Positions 43,405 through 55,045 of a stretch of 64,000 bases of DNA are shown piece after piece. This DNA comes from Acidobacteriaceae bacterium (GTDB taxonomy: Bacteria; Acidobacteriota; Terriglobia; Terriglobales; Acidobacteriaceae). The translations under genes and the position numbers were made by a program. The stretch is from contig JASHNW010000104.1 of the NCBI GenBank assembly GCA_030041435.1, positions 1 to 64,000 on the forward strand, in the 5' to 3' direction. A model generated the notes under the pieces. It had not been told where the DNA came from. It ran no database searches and saw only the letters and a list, made by a program, of their open reading frames with translations. Every line of letters begins with the position of its first letter. Within the stretch, counting starts at the first letter, position 1.

Positions 43405-44301
43405 TCATCGGATGGACGAAGTTAGGAGCTTTCGGGCCATTTGTATGAAGTTCTCCACCAGCACGGACCGGGTGCCCTGCCGGTTCCACGCAATGCCGAT
43501 GGTCCATTCAGCTTCAGGAACCCTGGTTTCGCCAAATTGGATCTGCGGCACACGCATCAGTTGCACCGCGCTCGGAGCAATACTGACGCCCAAACCGGCG
43601 CGCACCAAATTCAGCACGGTAAAAAATACATCGGCTTCCTGAACGACTCGGGGAACAAAACCGGCGGCTCGGCAGGTACGAAAAACATGATCGTAAAAGC
43701 TGGCCGAGTCAGCACGGCAGGGCAGGATGAATGGCGCGCCGCTTAAGGATGCCAATCCGCTCTTCGCATCCCAGGCTGCCTGCTCGCTCAGCACGACCAT
43801 GAGCCGCTCATTCAGGATCGGGATGATTTCAATCTCTTCGCTGCGAACCGGAAGACGCACAAACCCCACGTCAATGCTTCTCTCGCCCAGCGCCTCAACC
43901 TGATCCGAGGTGGACATGTTGCGCACCGACAAATCGACGTTTGGAAATCGCTTCCTGAAGCGCATCATCAGATTCGGCAAACCACGAGCGAGAACTGCAA
44001 TTCCGAATCCGACTCGCAGCGTTCCAGCCTCACCCTTCAGGGCAAGACGGGTGATTCTTTCCGCCGACTCCGAATCCTCGACTATCCGCCGCGCATGTTG
44101 CAGCAGCACCTGGCCAGCCGAAGTGAGATGCAATCCGCGCGATCGCCGCATCAGCAATGGTCCGCCCAGCCGGTCTTCCAGGCGGCGGATTTGTTTGCTC
44201 AGGGCTGGCTGGGAGACATGGAGGATCTCTGCGGCGCGCCGGAAGTGAAGTTGTTCAGCGAGAATCAGGAAGGAACGCAGATCGTTGAGTTCCAGTCCCA
44301 T
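43405..44301 (-). CDS. LysR-family transcriptional regulator
   Basis: 298 residues. The N-terminal winged helix-turn-helix (LRSFLILAEQLHFRRAAEIL, SQPALSKQIRRLEDRLGGPL) and the effector domain (LRVGFGIAVLARGLPNLM and later RAGLGVSIAPSAV) are typical. It is divergent from the GH1 gene with 111 bases between starts, so it probably controls that gene. Two palindromes in the gap are candidate sites. Confidence 0.92.
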   Translation of the reverse strand: MGLELNDLRSFLILAEQLHFRRAAEILHVSQPALSKQIRRLEDRLGGPLLMRRSRGLHLTSAGQVLLQHARRIVEDSESAERITRLALKGEAGTLRVGFGIAVLARGLPNLMMRFRKRFPNVDLSVRNMSTSDQVEALGERSIDVGFVRLPVRSEEIEIIPILNERLMVVLSEQAAWDAKSGLASLSGAPFILPCRADSASFYDHVFRTCRAAGFVPRVVQEADVFFTVLNLVRAGLGVSIAPSAVQLMRVPQIQFGETRVPEAEWTIGIAWNRQGTRSVLVENFIQMARKLLTSSIR

Positions 44302-44341
44302 AACCGCAGGTTATCAAACTGTGTCCAATGTTTCATTGGAC
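44301..44341. promoter_or_regulatory. LysR-type operator region between lysR and the GH1 gene
   Basis: Two inverted repeats sit in the divergent gap: TAACC-GCA-GGTTA (44301-44313, overlapping the regulator's start codon) and GTCCAATG-TTT-CATTGGAC (44323-44341, perfect, 19 bases). The second fits a LysR recognition dyad; the first would allow autorepression. Confidence 0.55.
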
Positions 44342-44391
44342 AATCTTCCCGAGGTCCGGGCAACCTCATAGGGAGTATGCGCCGCGGTTAA

Positions 44392-45981
<1,590 letters not shown>

Positions 45982-46038
45982 GAGAGGTCCGAGACATGAC
46001 TTCCGGGCCCCCTGAACGCTGATCGCTGATCGCTGCCC

Positions 46039-46752
46039 CTAGCTCACCGCCCGCTCCGCCACACGCGGAATCTCAAACCGGTAGCCGGCGCCGCGCACCG
46101 TCTTCAGGAAGCGCGGGTTCTCCGGGTCGGACTCGATCTTCTCCCGGATGCGCCGCACGTACACATCCACTGACCGCGGCGTCACGAAGCGCGCATCGCC
46201 CCAAACCGCATCCAGCAGATGATCCCGGCTGAACACGCGCCCCGGATGCCGCGCCAGATAATCGAGCAGGCGGAACTCGGTCGCCGTGGTGGTCGTGAGC
46301 GCGCCGCGCACTTTCAGCTGCATCGCGCTGGCGTCGATCTCCACTTCCTCAAACAGGATGACCGAAGGCGTCGACGGCCGCTCGAACCTCCGCAGCACCG
46401 CCTTCACCCGGGCCAGCAGCTCGCGCGGAGCAAAGGGCTTGGTCACGTAATCGTCCGCGCCCAGCTCCAGCCCCAGCACCCGGTCGTTTTCGCTGGCGCG
46501 CGCCGTCACAAAGATGATGGGTATGGTGCTCAGCGAAGGGTGATTGCGCAGCCGCCGGCACACATCGAGTCCGTCGCCGCCCGGAACCATAATGTCCAGC
46601 AGAAACAGTGCCGGAGCCTGGCGTTCCGCGTCCGGAATCAGGCTGCCCGGAGTCGCGTAGATTCTGGCTGGAAAGCTCGCGGCCTCCAGATGATGCTGAA
46701 TGAGGCGCGCGATGTCTGCGTCGTCCTCGAGCACAAAAACGGTCTGACTCAA
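46039..46752 (-). CDS. PhoB/OmpR-family response regulator
   Basis: 237 residues: receiver domain (LEDDADIARLIQHHLE, phospho-acceptor Asp in LFLLDIMVPGGDG, VTARA, Lys in YVTKPF) and a winged-helix output domain (LTTTTATEFRLLDYLARH, RSVDVYVRRIREKIE, TVRGAGYRFE). It resembles PhoB. The start is TTG 46752. No kinase gene adjoins it; the PhoR-like kinase at 40133-41596 on the same strand is a plausible partner. Confidence 0.92.
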   Translation of the reverse strand: MSQTVFVLEDDADIARLIQHHLEAASFPARIYATPGSLIPDAERQAPALFLLDIMVPGGDGLDVCRRLRNHPSLSTIPIIFVTARASENDRVLGLELGADDYVTKPFAPRELLARVKAVLRRFERPSTPSVILFEEVEIDASAMQLKVRGALTTTTATEFRLLDYLARHPGRVFSRDHLLDAVWGDARFVTPRSVDVYVRRIREKIESDPENPRFLKTVRGAGYRFEIPRVAERAVS

Positions 46753-47136
46753 AGCGTAGGTTCCTTTCCCACAGCGCTTCCGACCTCAGCCTAACCCAGA
46801 CGGGCAAACAGAATGCAAAAGTACTGTAAATTTGACTCCCCGGCGTGCAGCCCCGGTACACAGCCGCCTGTACAGCGTCCGGACTGACCCGTTCGTCACC
46901 CCCATTCCACCCCCGTGCCCTCCCGCACCAGCCGTTTCCGCCGTCCCCAGGTTGTTTCCCTGCCACCTCTTACAGCTCGGCGCGATGCTATACTCCCGCC
47001 ATTGCTTTCTGGAGCCCGTGATGAACGTTCTCGCCCCCCGCGCGAAAGTGAATGCCGGGCTCTAAGGCGACCCCTCCGGCCCCGCAGCCTGAAAGGCCCG
47101 CGTCTGCTCAGGTCCGGCGGCTCAGGAGATTTTCCG
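46753..47136. promoter_or_regulatory. 384-base divergent intergenic region with extended -10
   Basis: No gene is supported. TGCTATACT (hexamer 46989-46994) is an extended -10 on the plus strand and would give the receiver-protein gene a leader of about 140 bases. A tiny open frame at about 47021-47065 could be translated but has no ribosome-binding site. Confidence 0.35.
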
Positions 47137-47517
47137 GTGTCGACCATCCTCTGCATTGACGATGAGGCGCTCGGCTTGCAGATCCGCAAAACCGTGCTGG
47201 AGCACGCCGGCTACCAGGTGCTCACCGCCCTCGACGGCCCGACTGGTCTCTCCCTCTTTCGCGCCAGCCCGGTGGACGGTGTGGTGCTGGACTACTACAT
47301 GCCGGAGATGGACGGCGGCATCGTGGCAGCAACCATGCGCCGCGAGCGTCCCGAGATTCCCATCATGCTGCTCTCGGCCTACATTAACCTGCCGGCCGAG
47401 GTCGTAGCCCTCGTCGATGTCACCCTGCTGAAGGGCGAAGGCCCGCTGGAATTGCTCGAGAAACTGCGGCTTATGCTGCGCGCCGGCGCCCCGTCAGCCC
47501 CCGGAGGAGCCTGTTGA
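47137..47517 (+). CDS. Single-domain response regulator (receiver only)
   Basis: 126 residues from GTG 47137 (AGGAG upstream). A receiver domain: acidic pair in LCIDDEALG, phospho-acceptor Asp in VVLDYYMPEMDG, and Ser in LLSAYINLP; the usual Lys is in LLKGEGPLE. There is no output domain, so it passes signals by protein contact or phosphorelay. It overlaps the kinase gene downstream by four bases. Confidence 0.87.
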   Translation: MSTILCIDDEALGLQIRKTVLEHAGYQVLTALDGPTGLSLFRASPVDGVVLDYYMPEMDGGIVAATMRRERPEIPIMLLSAYINLPAEVVALVDVTLLKGEGPLELLEKLRLMLRAGAPSAPGGAC

Positions 47518-49292
47518 AGCTCGCGGAATTCAATCGGACGCTTCGACAGCTGGTGGCTGTTCCCATCCTTCTTCTCGTTCTGATGGCCGCTTTCCTGCTG
47601 GGTGAGATCGTGGCCACCCAGCGCGCCGAGGAGGCCCTCGATCACAGCGACCGAATCACCGCCCACCTGCAGGAGCTGCAAAATCTCATCATCGACCAGG
47701 AGACGGGGCTGCGCGGCTTTCAGCTCACCCGCGATCCCGCCATGCTGGCGCCGTGGCAGGCGGCGGCTGGTCCCATCCAGCTGGAGTTTGCCTCCCTGCA
47801 CCAGTTGCTGGCCGGCAACGCCCAGCAGCGGGCCTCCCTCACGGACCTTCAGGACCGCTACAACCAATGGCTGATCTTTGCGGATGCGATCCTGGCCGGG
47901 AATCGCGCGGCACTGGCGGATCCCCAACTCAACCAGCACGGCAAATCCATGATGGACGGCATTCGTGCCACCACCGGGACCATGCTGCACCGCGAAGCCA
48001 GCCTGCGCACGGCGGAGTACGAGCATGCCCGCCAGCTCCGGCGGCGCGAACTCGTTTCGCTGCTTCTTTCGGTTCTCGTCGTGGGCCTCATCCTCGCATT
48101 GTTTACGCGCCATCATCTCCGCGCCGTTTCGGCGAGCTATCTGCGGCGCATTGCGGAGATCACCAGCAAGTCCGAAGAGCTGTTTGAGAGCCGCCAGTGG
48201 TTTCAAACCACCCTCGAGTCCATCGGCGACGCCGTCATTGCCTGCGATATGCGCAGCGCTGTCAGCTTCATGAATGCCGTTGCCGAAAACCTCACCGGCT
48301 GGAAGCTCGATGATGCCAGGGGTCACGCCCTCGAAGATGTGTTTCGCATCGTGAACGAAGAAACGCGCCAGCCGGCCGAGAGCCCCGTGGAAAAAGTGCG
48401 GCGTCTGCGCCATGCGACCGGTCTGGCCAATCACACCATGCTCCTCGCGCGCGACGGCCGCGAATTCATCATCGACGACAGCGCGGCCCCCATTCTCAGC
48501 GGATCGGGCGAGATGATCGGAGTTGTCCTCGTCTTCCGCGACGTCACCGAGGAGCGTCGCCTGCAGGCGGCGCTGGTGGCCTCGGAAAAGCTGGCCGTCG
48601 CCGGGCGGCTCGCCGCCACCATCGCTCACGAGATCCATAACCCGCTCGATTCTGTGGCCAATCTGCACTACCTGATTGGCGAGGAAGACGACGCCCTCAA
48701 ACGGAACGAGTATCTGCGCCTCGCGCAGCAGGAACTGGGGCGCACCATGCAGATCAGCCGCACCATGCTCAGCCTCTACCGCGAACCCAAAGCTCCCATC
48801 TCCATCGACCTGCGCGAACTCATCGAGGGCGTGCTGCTGCTGCTCGATCGCAGGATCAGGCATCAGGGAATTCAGCTGGAGACCGCCATTGACGGAGTGC
48901 TGGTTGTCGAGGGATTTCCGGCCGAGCTGCGCCAGGTCTTTACCAATGTCATCGGCAATGCCATCGAAGCCGCCGGTCCAAAGGGAAGCATTCGCATCCG
49001 CCTGGAGCACGCCGAGGCCGCAGAGTTTCACGGCGCCGGCGCTGTCGTCGAGGTCGTGGACAATGGCCCGGGCATTCCCAAAGACATCGCCCCGCGGCTT
49101 TTCCAGCCGTTCTTTACCACCAAAGGCGCGCATGGCACCGGCCTCGGACTTTGGGTCAGCATGGGCATCGTGCAGAAACACGGCGGCGCCATCCGCATCG
49201 GCAACAGCGATTACCCCGGCCTGCCTGGCGCCTGCATCCGCGTCTTTCTCCCCGCGCGCACCCTCGCCCAGGAGGCCCAGCCCGTGGCGTAG
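47514..49292 (+). CDS. CHASE3-PAS sensor histidine kinase
   Basis: 592 residues from TTG 47514 with GGAGGAG just upstream. Membrane helix (LVAVPILLLVLMAAFLLG), periplasmic CHASE3 domain (LIIDQETGLRGFQLTRDP), second helix (LVSLLLSVLVVGLILALF), PAS (WFQTTLESIGDAVIACD), H-box IAHEIHNPLDSVANLHYL, and HATPase with VFTNVIGNAIEA, VDNGPGIPKD and GTGLGLWVSMGIVQKHGG. It forms a coupled pair with the receiver protein. The signal is unknown. Confidence 0.9.
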   Translation: MKLAEFNRTLRQLVAVPILLLVLMAAFLLGEIVATQRAEEALDHSDRITAHLQELQNLIIDQETGLRGFQLTRDPAMLAPWQAAAGPIQLEFASLHQLLAGNAQQRASLTDLQDRYNQWLIFADAILAGNRAALADPQLNQHGKSMMDGIRATTGTMLHREASLRTAEYEHARQLRRRELVSLLLSVLVVGLILALFTRHHLRAVSASYLRRIAEITSKSEELFESRQWFQTTLESIGDAVIACDMRSAVSFMNAVAENLTGWKLDDARGHALEDVFRIVNEETRQPAESPVEKVRRLRHATGLANHTMLLARDGREFIIDDSAAPILSGSGEMIGVVLVFRDVTEERRLQAALVASEKLAVAGRLAATIAHEIHNPLDSVANLHYLIGEEDDALKRNEYLRLAQQELGRTMQISRTMLSLYREPKAPISIDLRELIEGVLLLLDRRIRHQGIQLETAIDGVLVVEGFPAELRQVFTNVIGNAIEAAGPKGSIRIRLEHAEAAEFHGAGAVVEVVDNGPGIPKDIAPRLFQPFFTTKGAHGTGLGLWVSMGIVQKHGGAIRIGNSDYPGLPGACIRVFLPARTLAQEAQPVA

Positions 49293-49293
49293 A

Positions 49294-50241
49294 TTAGTGC
49301 GCGTGTCCGTGGTGGTGATGATGGTGGTGGTGCGCCTCCACCTCGTCTACCGGCTGCAGGCATCCATGCGTCGTCTCGCACACCACGTGCTCGAACTGCA
49401 GCGTGGTGTGATGGATGCGGAAGCGCTCCCGCAGCACCAGGTTAATCCGGTCGAGGATACGGTTGCTCTCCGACGGCGGAATGTCCGCAATCGTCACATG
49501 GCTGGCCAGCGCATGCGTGTTCGAGCCCAGGCTCCACACGTGCAGGTCGTGCACGTCCTCCACCCCGTCAATCTGTTCCAGGGTCAGGCGAATCTCGCCC
49601 AGCGATAAGCCGCGCGGCGTCCCTTCCAGCAAAATATTCAGGGTTTCCCGCACAATCCCGATCGACGACCACAGAATCATGGCCGCAATTGCCAGCGACA
49701 GCGCCGGATCGATCCAGTTATGCCCCGTCAGCACAATCGCCACGCCGCCCGCGATCACCGCCGCCGTCGACAGCGTGTCGCCCAGCATGTGAATGAAAAC
49801 GCTGCGGATATTGACGTCGTGGCTCACCCCCCACAGCATGGCCGCGATCACGCCGTTCATCACCACGCCGGCCGCCGCAACCCCCATCATGATGTGCGGT
49901 TCCACCGCCGCCGGATGGCTGAAGCGCCGGAAGGCCTCAAAGCCGATCCAGACCGCGATCGCAATCAGAGTGATCGCATTCAGGAAAGCCGCCAGCACCC
50001 CCGCCCGCTGGTAGCCAAACGTCTTTTCATCGTTGGGAGGGCGCGTCTGAAACCACACCGCAACGAAAGAGAGCACGATCGCCAGCGCGTCCGACGCGTT
50101 ATGTCCGGCCTCGGAAACCAGCGCCAGCGAGTGCGCCCGCAGCCCGGCAACCAATGTCAGCAGGACGTACGCGATGGTCGCAATGAGCGAAAGCCGCAGC
50201 ACTTTCTGCATTGCTGCGGTCTTCGCGCCGTGAACGTGCAT
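49294..50241 (-). CDS. Cation diffusion facilitator (Zn2+ efflux, CzcD/ZitB-like)
   Basis: 315 residues, six membrane helices. Metal-site motifs are in helices II (LVSEAGHNASDALAIVLSF) and V (VFIHMLGDTLSTAAVI), followed by a cytoplasmic regulatory domain (VEDVHDLHVWSLGSNTHALA). The C-terminus ends in an eight-His run plus HGHAH, expected to sense or buffer zinc. It is convergent with the kinase gene, one base apart. Confidence 0.92.
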   Translation of the reverse strand: MHVHGAKTAAMQKVLRLSLIATIAYVLLTLVAGLRAHSLALVSEAGHNASDALAIVLSFVAVWFQTRPPNDEKTFGYQRAGVLAAFLNAITLIAIAVWIGFEAFRRFSHPAAVEPHIMMGVAAAGVVMNGVIAAMLWGVSHDVNIRSVFIHMLGDTLSTAAVIAGGVAIVLTGHNWIDPALSLAIAAMILWSSIGIVRETLNILLEGTPRGLSLGEIRLTLEQIDGVEDVHDLHVWSLGSNTHALASHVTIADIPPSESNRILDRINLVLRERFRIHHTTLQFEHVVCETTHGCLQPVDEVEAHHHHHHHHGHAH

Positions 50242-50274
50242 ACAGGACTAGTCTAGAACCCCGTTCCGCCGCCT

Positions 50275-50778
50275 TCAATCGCGGCGCGACAACTGCGCGG
50301 TTGGCGTGGGTGTGCGCGGCTTGCGTGGCGGCGCCGCCCGCTTCGTCGGGACCGACCGCGCCGTCATCCGCAGGCCGCTCCAGTTCTCCGCCACGATGAT
50401 GCTGTTTTCCGGACGGTGCACGTCGTAGCGCACCGAGCACGGAAAGCTCAGCCGCAGGTCCTCCGCTTTCACGTGATCGCGCAGCCCGGTCACGTCCTGC
50501 GAGCACTCATACTCCACCCCGCCGATCTCGTACTTATAAAGGATGAAGCGGATCTCCCGCGCCGGTGCGGACACCCCAGGATCAGACTCCGTCACATCGA
50601 GGATCGTCCCGTCGATGATCCGCCCCGCCCGCACCAGCTGCGCGCGCCGTTCCCGTTCGATTTCCTCCGCGCTGGGGCGCCGCCGGAATTTCAGCCACGC
50701 AACCACTCCGCCGACACATAGTACCGAAGCCGCGAGCGTCCCAAACACGTGGGGATCGCGCAGTGAGAAGCTGTACAT
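50275..50778 (-). CDS. Membrane-anchored hypothetical protein
   Basis: 167 residues from ATG 50778: one N-terminal membrane segment (FGTLAASVLCVGGVVAWL), a charged stretch, a domain with paired strands (RFILYKYEIGGVEYECSQDV; FPCSVRYDVHRPENSIIV) and a Pro/Arg/Thr-rich tail. The middle resembles DUF3592-like folds but I cannot name a function. It is divergent from hslV. Confidence 0.6.
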   Translation of the reverse strand: MYSFSLRDPHVFGTLAASVLCVGGVVAWLKFRRRPSAEEIERERRAQLVRAGRIIDGTILDVTESDPGVSAPAREIRFILYKYEIGGVEYECSQDVTGLRDHVKAEDLRLSFPCSVRYDVHRPENSIIVAENWSGLRMTARSVPTKRAAPPRKPRTPTPTAQLSRRD

Positions 50779-50899
50779 CCGATGCTCCGGGATAGAACTG
50801 GTTAGGGAAAATGACGTCCTGCGACACTTGCAGAATAGCTCAGAACGCCGGGATTTGTTGTGCCTCTTTCGTTCGCAGGGCGCGCGCCGGTACCTGCGA

Positions 50900-50905
50900 T
50901 ATACT
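50900..50905 (+). promoter_or_regulatory. -10 hexamer abutting hslV
   Basis: TATACT ends ten bases before ATG 50916. If used, the hslV message is essentially leaderless from that ATG or starts translation at a later codon. Confidence 0.35.
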
Positions 50906-50915
50906 CGCTGAAGAC

Positions 50916-51587
50916 ATGTCGAATCGCAGTGTTGCACCAACGGCCGCCCCACGCGGTCGTTTTTCCTTCAGTGAAAAAAGTTTGCAGTTCGCCGCTGCGC
51001 GCCGTTCCGGGCGGAGTTCGAAGCCGGAAAACGAAGCCGGCTCCAGCCGCCCCCGCATCCGCTCCACCACCGTCATTTGTGTCCGCCGCGGCTCCAGCGT
51101 GGTCATGGCCGCCGACGGCCAGGTCACCATGGGCGAGGCCGTCTTCAAGCACACCGCCAAAAAAATCCGCCGCCTCTATCAGGACAAGATCCTCGCCGGA
51201 TTTGCCGGCTCCACCGCCGACGCTTTTTCGCTCTTCAGCCGCTTTGAAACCAAGCTGGAGCAGTACGCCGGCAATCTGGGCCGCTCCGCCGTCGAACTGG
51301 CCAAGGATTGGCGCACCGACAAGATGCTGCGCTCGCTCGAAGCTCTGCTCGTCGTCTCTGACCTGAGCCAGACCTTTCTTCTCAGCGGATCGGGCGACGT
51401 GATCGAGCCGGACGAGGGCATTGCAGCCATCGGCAGCGGCGGCTCTTACGCTCTGGCCGCCGCCCGCGCCCTGATGGAGAACACCGATCTCTCCGCCCAC
51501 GACATCGCCGAGAAGGCGCTGCGCATCGCCGGCCAGATCTGCATCTTCACCAACGACAAAATCACCATCGAAGAGCTGCACGGATAG
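50916..51587 (+). CDS. hslV: HslV (ClpQ) protease subunit with long N-terminal extension
   Basis: 223 residues from ATG 50916. The proteasome-like core begins [20 protein letters not shown] with the would-be catalytic Thr51, then [19 protein letters not shown] and [16 protein letters not shown], all as in HslV. The 50 residues before Thr51 (Arg/Ser/Ala rich) exceed the short propeptide of other HslV proteins and must be removed for activity. A TTG at about 50982 is an alternative start. hslU follows 26 bases later. Confidence 0.9.
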   Translation: MSNRSVAPTAAPRGRFSFSEKSLQFAAARRSGRSSKPENEAGSSRPRIRSTTVICVRRGSSVVMAADGQVTMGEAVFKHTAKKIRRLYQDKILAGFAGSTADAFSLFSRFETKLEQYAGNLGRSAVELAKDWRTDKMLRSLEALLVVSDLSQTFLLSGSGDVIEPDEGIAAIGSGGSYALAAARALMENTDLSAHDIAEKALRIAGQICIFTNDKITIEELHG

Positions 51588-51613
51588 CTCCGCAGCCGTC
51601 AGGAGCCGCACCT

Positions 51614-53185
<1,572 letters not shown>

Positions 53186-53203
53186 CGGCAGCCCCTGGCA
53201 TGG

Positions 53204-53234
53204 CCCATTCAAGCGTGCCTTTCTCTTGAGTGGG
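53204..53234 (+). terminator. Hairpin downstream of hslU
   Basis: CCCATTCAAG pairs with CTTGAGTGGG (ten pairs, one G-T) around an 11-base loop, 18 bases after the hslU stop. No T-run follows, so it is a weak or factor-assisted terminator at best. Confidence 0.4.
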
Positions 53235-53265
53235 TCCAAGCGAGCGGATCAGCGAGTCAGCAATT

Positions 53266-53338
53266 CTTGAGCCATCCTTAAGTACCTTGTTTCCCACACA
53301 TACGCATTTTCGAGAATTTTTTTGAGGCGACTCGAGCC
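53266..53338 (+). repeat. 73-bp interspersed repeat, copy 1
   Basis: Begins CTTGAGCCATCCTTAAGT and runs through TTTCCCACACAT and a TTTTTTTGAGGCGA tract. It recurs at 53526-53600 with few differences. It lies in the hslU-ispE gap and codes for nothing recognisable. Confidence 0.8.
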
Positions 53339-53525
53339 GACCCAGGCCGGTGTTGCCTGGGTGGGGTAGTTCGGAAGGCCGATACAAGGCCGCTTTTTGG
53401 TTCGCGTGGGTTTTCGTCACTCCATGCGCACCGGCGCGCTGAATGCTAGCTGCCAGCTGCCAGCCGCCCAAAATCCTGTGTTTTCAGGTACCTGGCCGTA
53501 ACCGCCCTCTTTCCCACACATAGCC

Positions 53526-53600
53526 CTTGAGCCATCCTTAAGTGCCTTGTTTCCCACATATATGCATTTTCGAGAAATTTTTTTGAGGCGATTTGAGCCC
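53526..53600 (+). repeat. 73-bp interspersed repeat, copy 2
   Basis: Second copy of the element at 53266-53338, same orientation, 260 bases on. The DNA between them has a third partial copy of the TTTCCCACACATA word and a GCTAGCTGCCAGCTGCCAG run. Confidence 0.8.
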
Positions 53601-53815
53601 GCCGGTTCCGCCCTGCCCCCCAAAACTGGACGCTACCCTGGGGCCGCCTCCCAGCTCCCGGCTCCCAGCTTTCAGCGATTCGAGCCCGCCGGTTCCGCCC
53701 TGACCCCCAAAACCGGACGCTACCCTGCGGCCGGCTCCCAGCTCCCAGCTCCCAGCCCCCGGCTCCCAGCTTTCAGCGATTCGGGCCCGCCGGCGCCGCC
53801 CTGATCGCCAAAACT
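53597..53815 (+). repeat. Tandem ~88-bp units with (AGCTCCC)n runs
   Basis: Two near-identical units start at 53597 and 53684 (each begins GCCCGCCGGTTCCGCCCTG, carries ACGCTACCCTG and an AGCTCCC/AGCTTTCAGC run) and a third, partial, begins near 53785. They fill the DNA directly upstream of ispE. Unit lengths differ slightly through the number of AGCTCCC words. Confidence 0.8.
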
Positions 53816-53867
53816 GGTCTCGACCAGCGCGCGGCACCGGGCCGCCGCTGCCCATAGAATCAAAGCG

Positions 53868-54911
53868 ATGCCCACCGTCGTCCGCTCCTTCTGCAAGATC
53901 AACCTCGGGCTCGCCATCGGACCCGTCCGGGCCGATGGCTTCCACGCGCTCACCACCTGTTATCAGACCCTTGCGGCCCATGACCGCGTCACCGTCGCAG
54001 CGCACCCGGCCGGCGAAACCACCCTCGTCCTCACCAGCACCGACGACCGCGTTCCCACCGACAGCCGCAACACCGTCTGGAAGATGGTCGAGCGGGCGCT
54101 GGCTGCGCTGAGCCTCCACGCCGAAGTGGCTATCCACATTGAAAAGCGTCTCCCCGTCCAGGGCGGCCTCGGCGCCGGATCGGCCAATGCCGTCGCAGCC
54201 CTCATCGGCCTCGAAACCGAGCTGGCCCGCGCCGGCGTCAGCCCTCTTCCCCAGCCGGAAAAGCTGCGCATCGCGGCCGAAGTCGGCTCGGACGTGCCGC
54301 TGTTCCTCATCGGCGGCGCCGTCCTCGGCGTCGGCCGCGGCGAAGACGTGTCCCCCCTCCCCGACTTCCCGCCCACCGAGTGCGTCCTGGCCCTCCCCGG
54401 CGTGGGCGTCTCCACCCCGCAGGCCTTCCGCGACTGGGACGCACTGCAGAGCACAGAGCACAGAGCTCAGAGCACAGGATTGACCCGGTCGCAGGCGTCC
54501 GATAGACTAACTACGTTGAGTCGAGCTCTTTCCGCGGTTTTATGCCCGGAAGCGCGCACGCACTCCTCCGGTGTCTCCGCCTCGCGCGGTGACCTCGCCG
54601 AGACGGTTCACCCGCTTCTCGCGCTTGTCCGAACCGGGATCGAAAACGACTTCGAAGAAGTGGTTTTCCGGCAGTATCCCCTCCTCGGCGACATCAGGCG
54701 CATCCTTGCGGGTCCCGGCTCCCCGGACGAGTCGGCGTTATATGCGGCGCTTTCCGGCTCCGGATCGGCCCTTTTCGGCCTCTACGGAACCCCGGCTGCG
54801 GCAGACGCCGCGGAAGAACGGCTCAGCACGGCAGGCATTCGCTCGCTGCGGACACAGACCTTGCCGCGGGAAGCCTATTGGCAGCAGATGATCGTGCCAC
54901 GGGCGAGTTAA
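53868..54911 (+). CDS. ispE: 4-diphosphocytidyl-2-C-methyl-D-erythritol kinase with in-frame repeat insertion
   Basis: 347 residues against about 280-300 for the family. GHMP-kinase motifs: FCKINLGLAIGPVRADGFH, the ATP loop PVQGGLGAGSANAVAALIG, SDVPLFLIGGAVLGVGRGE and the C-terminal ALSGSGSALFGLY. It makes a step of the MEP isoprenoid pathway. Residues about 193-235 form an extra segment whose DNA starts with CAGAGCACAGAGCACAGAG-like repeats (54446-54480), in frame, just where the second domain begins. TAGAAT ends seven bases before the ATG, suggesting a leaderless message. Confidence 0.92.
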   Translation: MPTVVRSFCKINLGLAIGPVRADGFHALTTCYQTLAAHDRVTVAAHPAGETTLVLTSTDDRVPTDSRNTVWKMVERALAALSLHAEVAIHIEKRLPVQGGLGAGSANAVAALIGLETELARAGVSPLPQPEKLRIAAEVGSDVPLFLIGGAVLGVGRGEDVSPLPDFPPTECVLALPGVGVSTPQAFRDWDALQSTEHRAQSTGLTRSQASDRLTTLSRALSAVLCPEARTHSSGVSASRGDLAETVHPLLALVRTGIENDFEEVVFRQYPLLGDIRRILAGPGSPDESALYAALSGSGSALFGLYGTPAAADAAEERLSTAGIRSLRTQTLPREAYWQQMIVPRAS

Positions 54912-54935
54912 GATTTGGGCGGAAGTTCGAGTTGC

Positions 54936-54981
54936 TGGGCGATTGACTAATGGTAGGTCAAGTGCCTTTCTGCCCAGTCCA
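54936..54981 (+). pseudogene. Internally deleted tRNA-Gln copy
   Basis: The first 34 bases match tRNA-Gln at 55046 with one difference (acceptor 5' strand, D-arm, 5' anticodon stem and CTTT), then jump to an acceptor-3'-like TGCCCAGTCCA. The rest of the anticodon arm and the T-arm are absent. The ends can still pair (TGGGC with GCCCA). Confidence 0.7.
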
Positions 54982-54999
54982 GCCGAAAGCGGGCTGGAC
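54977..54999 (+). other. Hairpin after the deleted tRNA-Gln
   Basis: GTCCAGCC and GGCTGGAC form a perfect eight-base stem with a GAAAGCG loop, directly after the deleted tRNA copy and 46 bases before the intact tRNA-Gln. It could be a processing or termination signal. Confidence 0.45.
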
Positions 55000-55045
55000 C
55001 GGGGACCTTAGGTTAAGAGTTGTTGGTATGGGAAGATCAGGTAAC

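Noticed and set aside
47021-47065. 14-codon open frame upstream of the receiver gene as a leader peptide
   Set aside because: There is no ribosome-binding site, no regulatory codon run and no attenuator hairpin.
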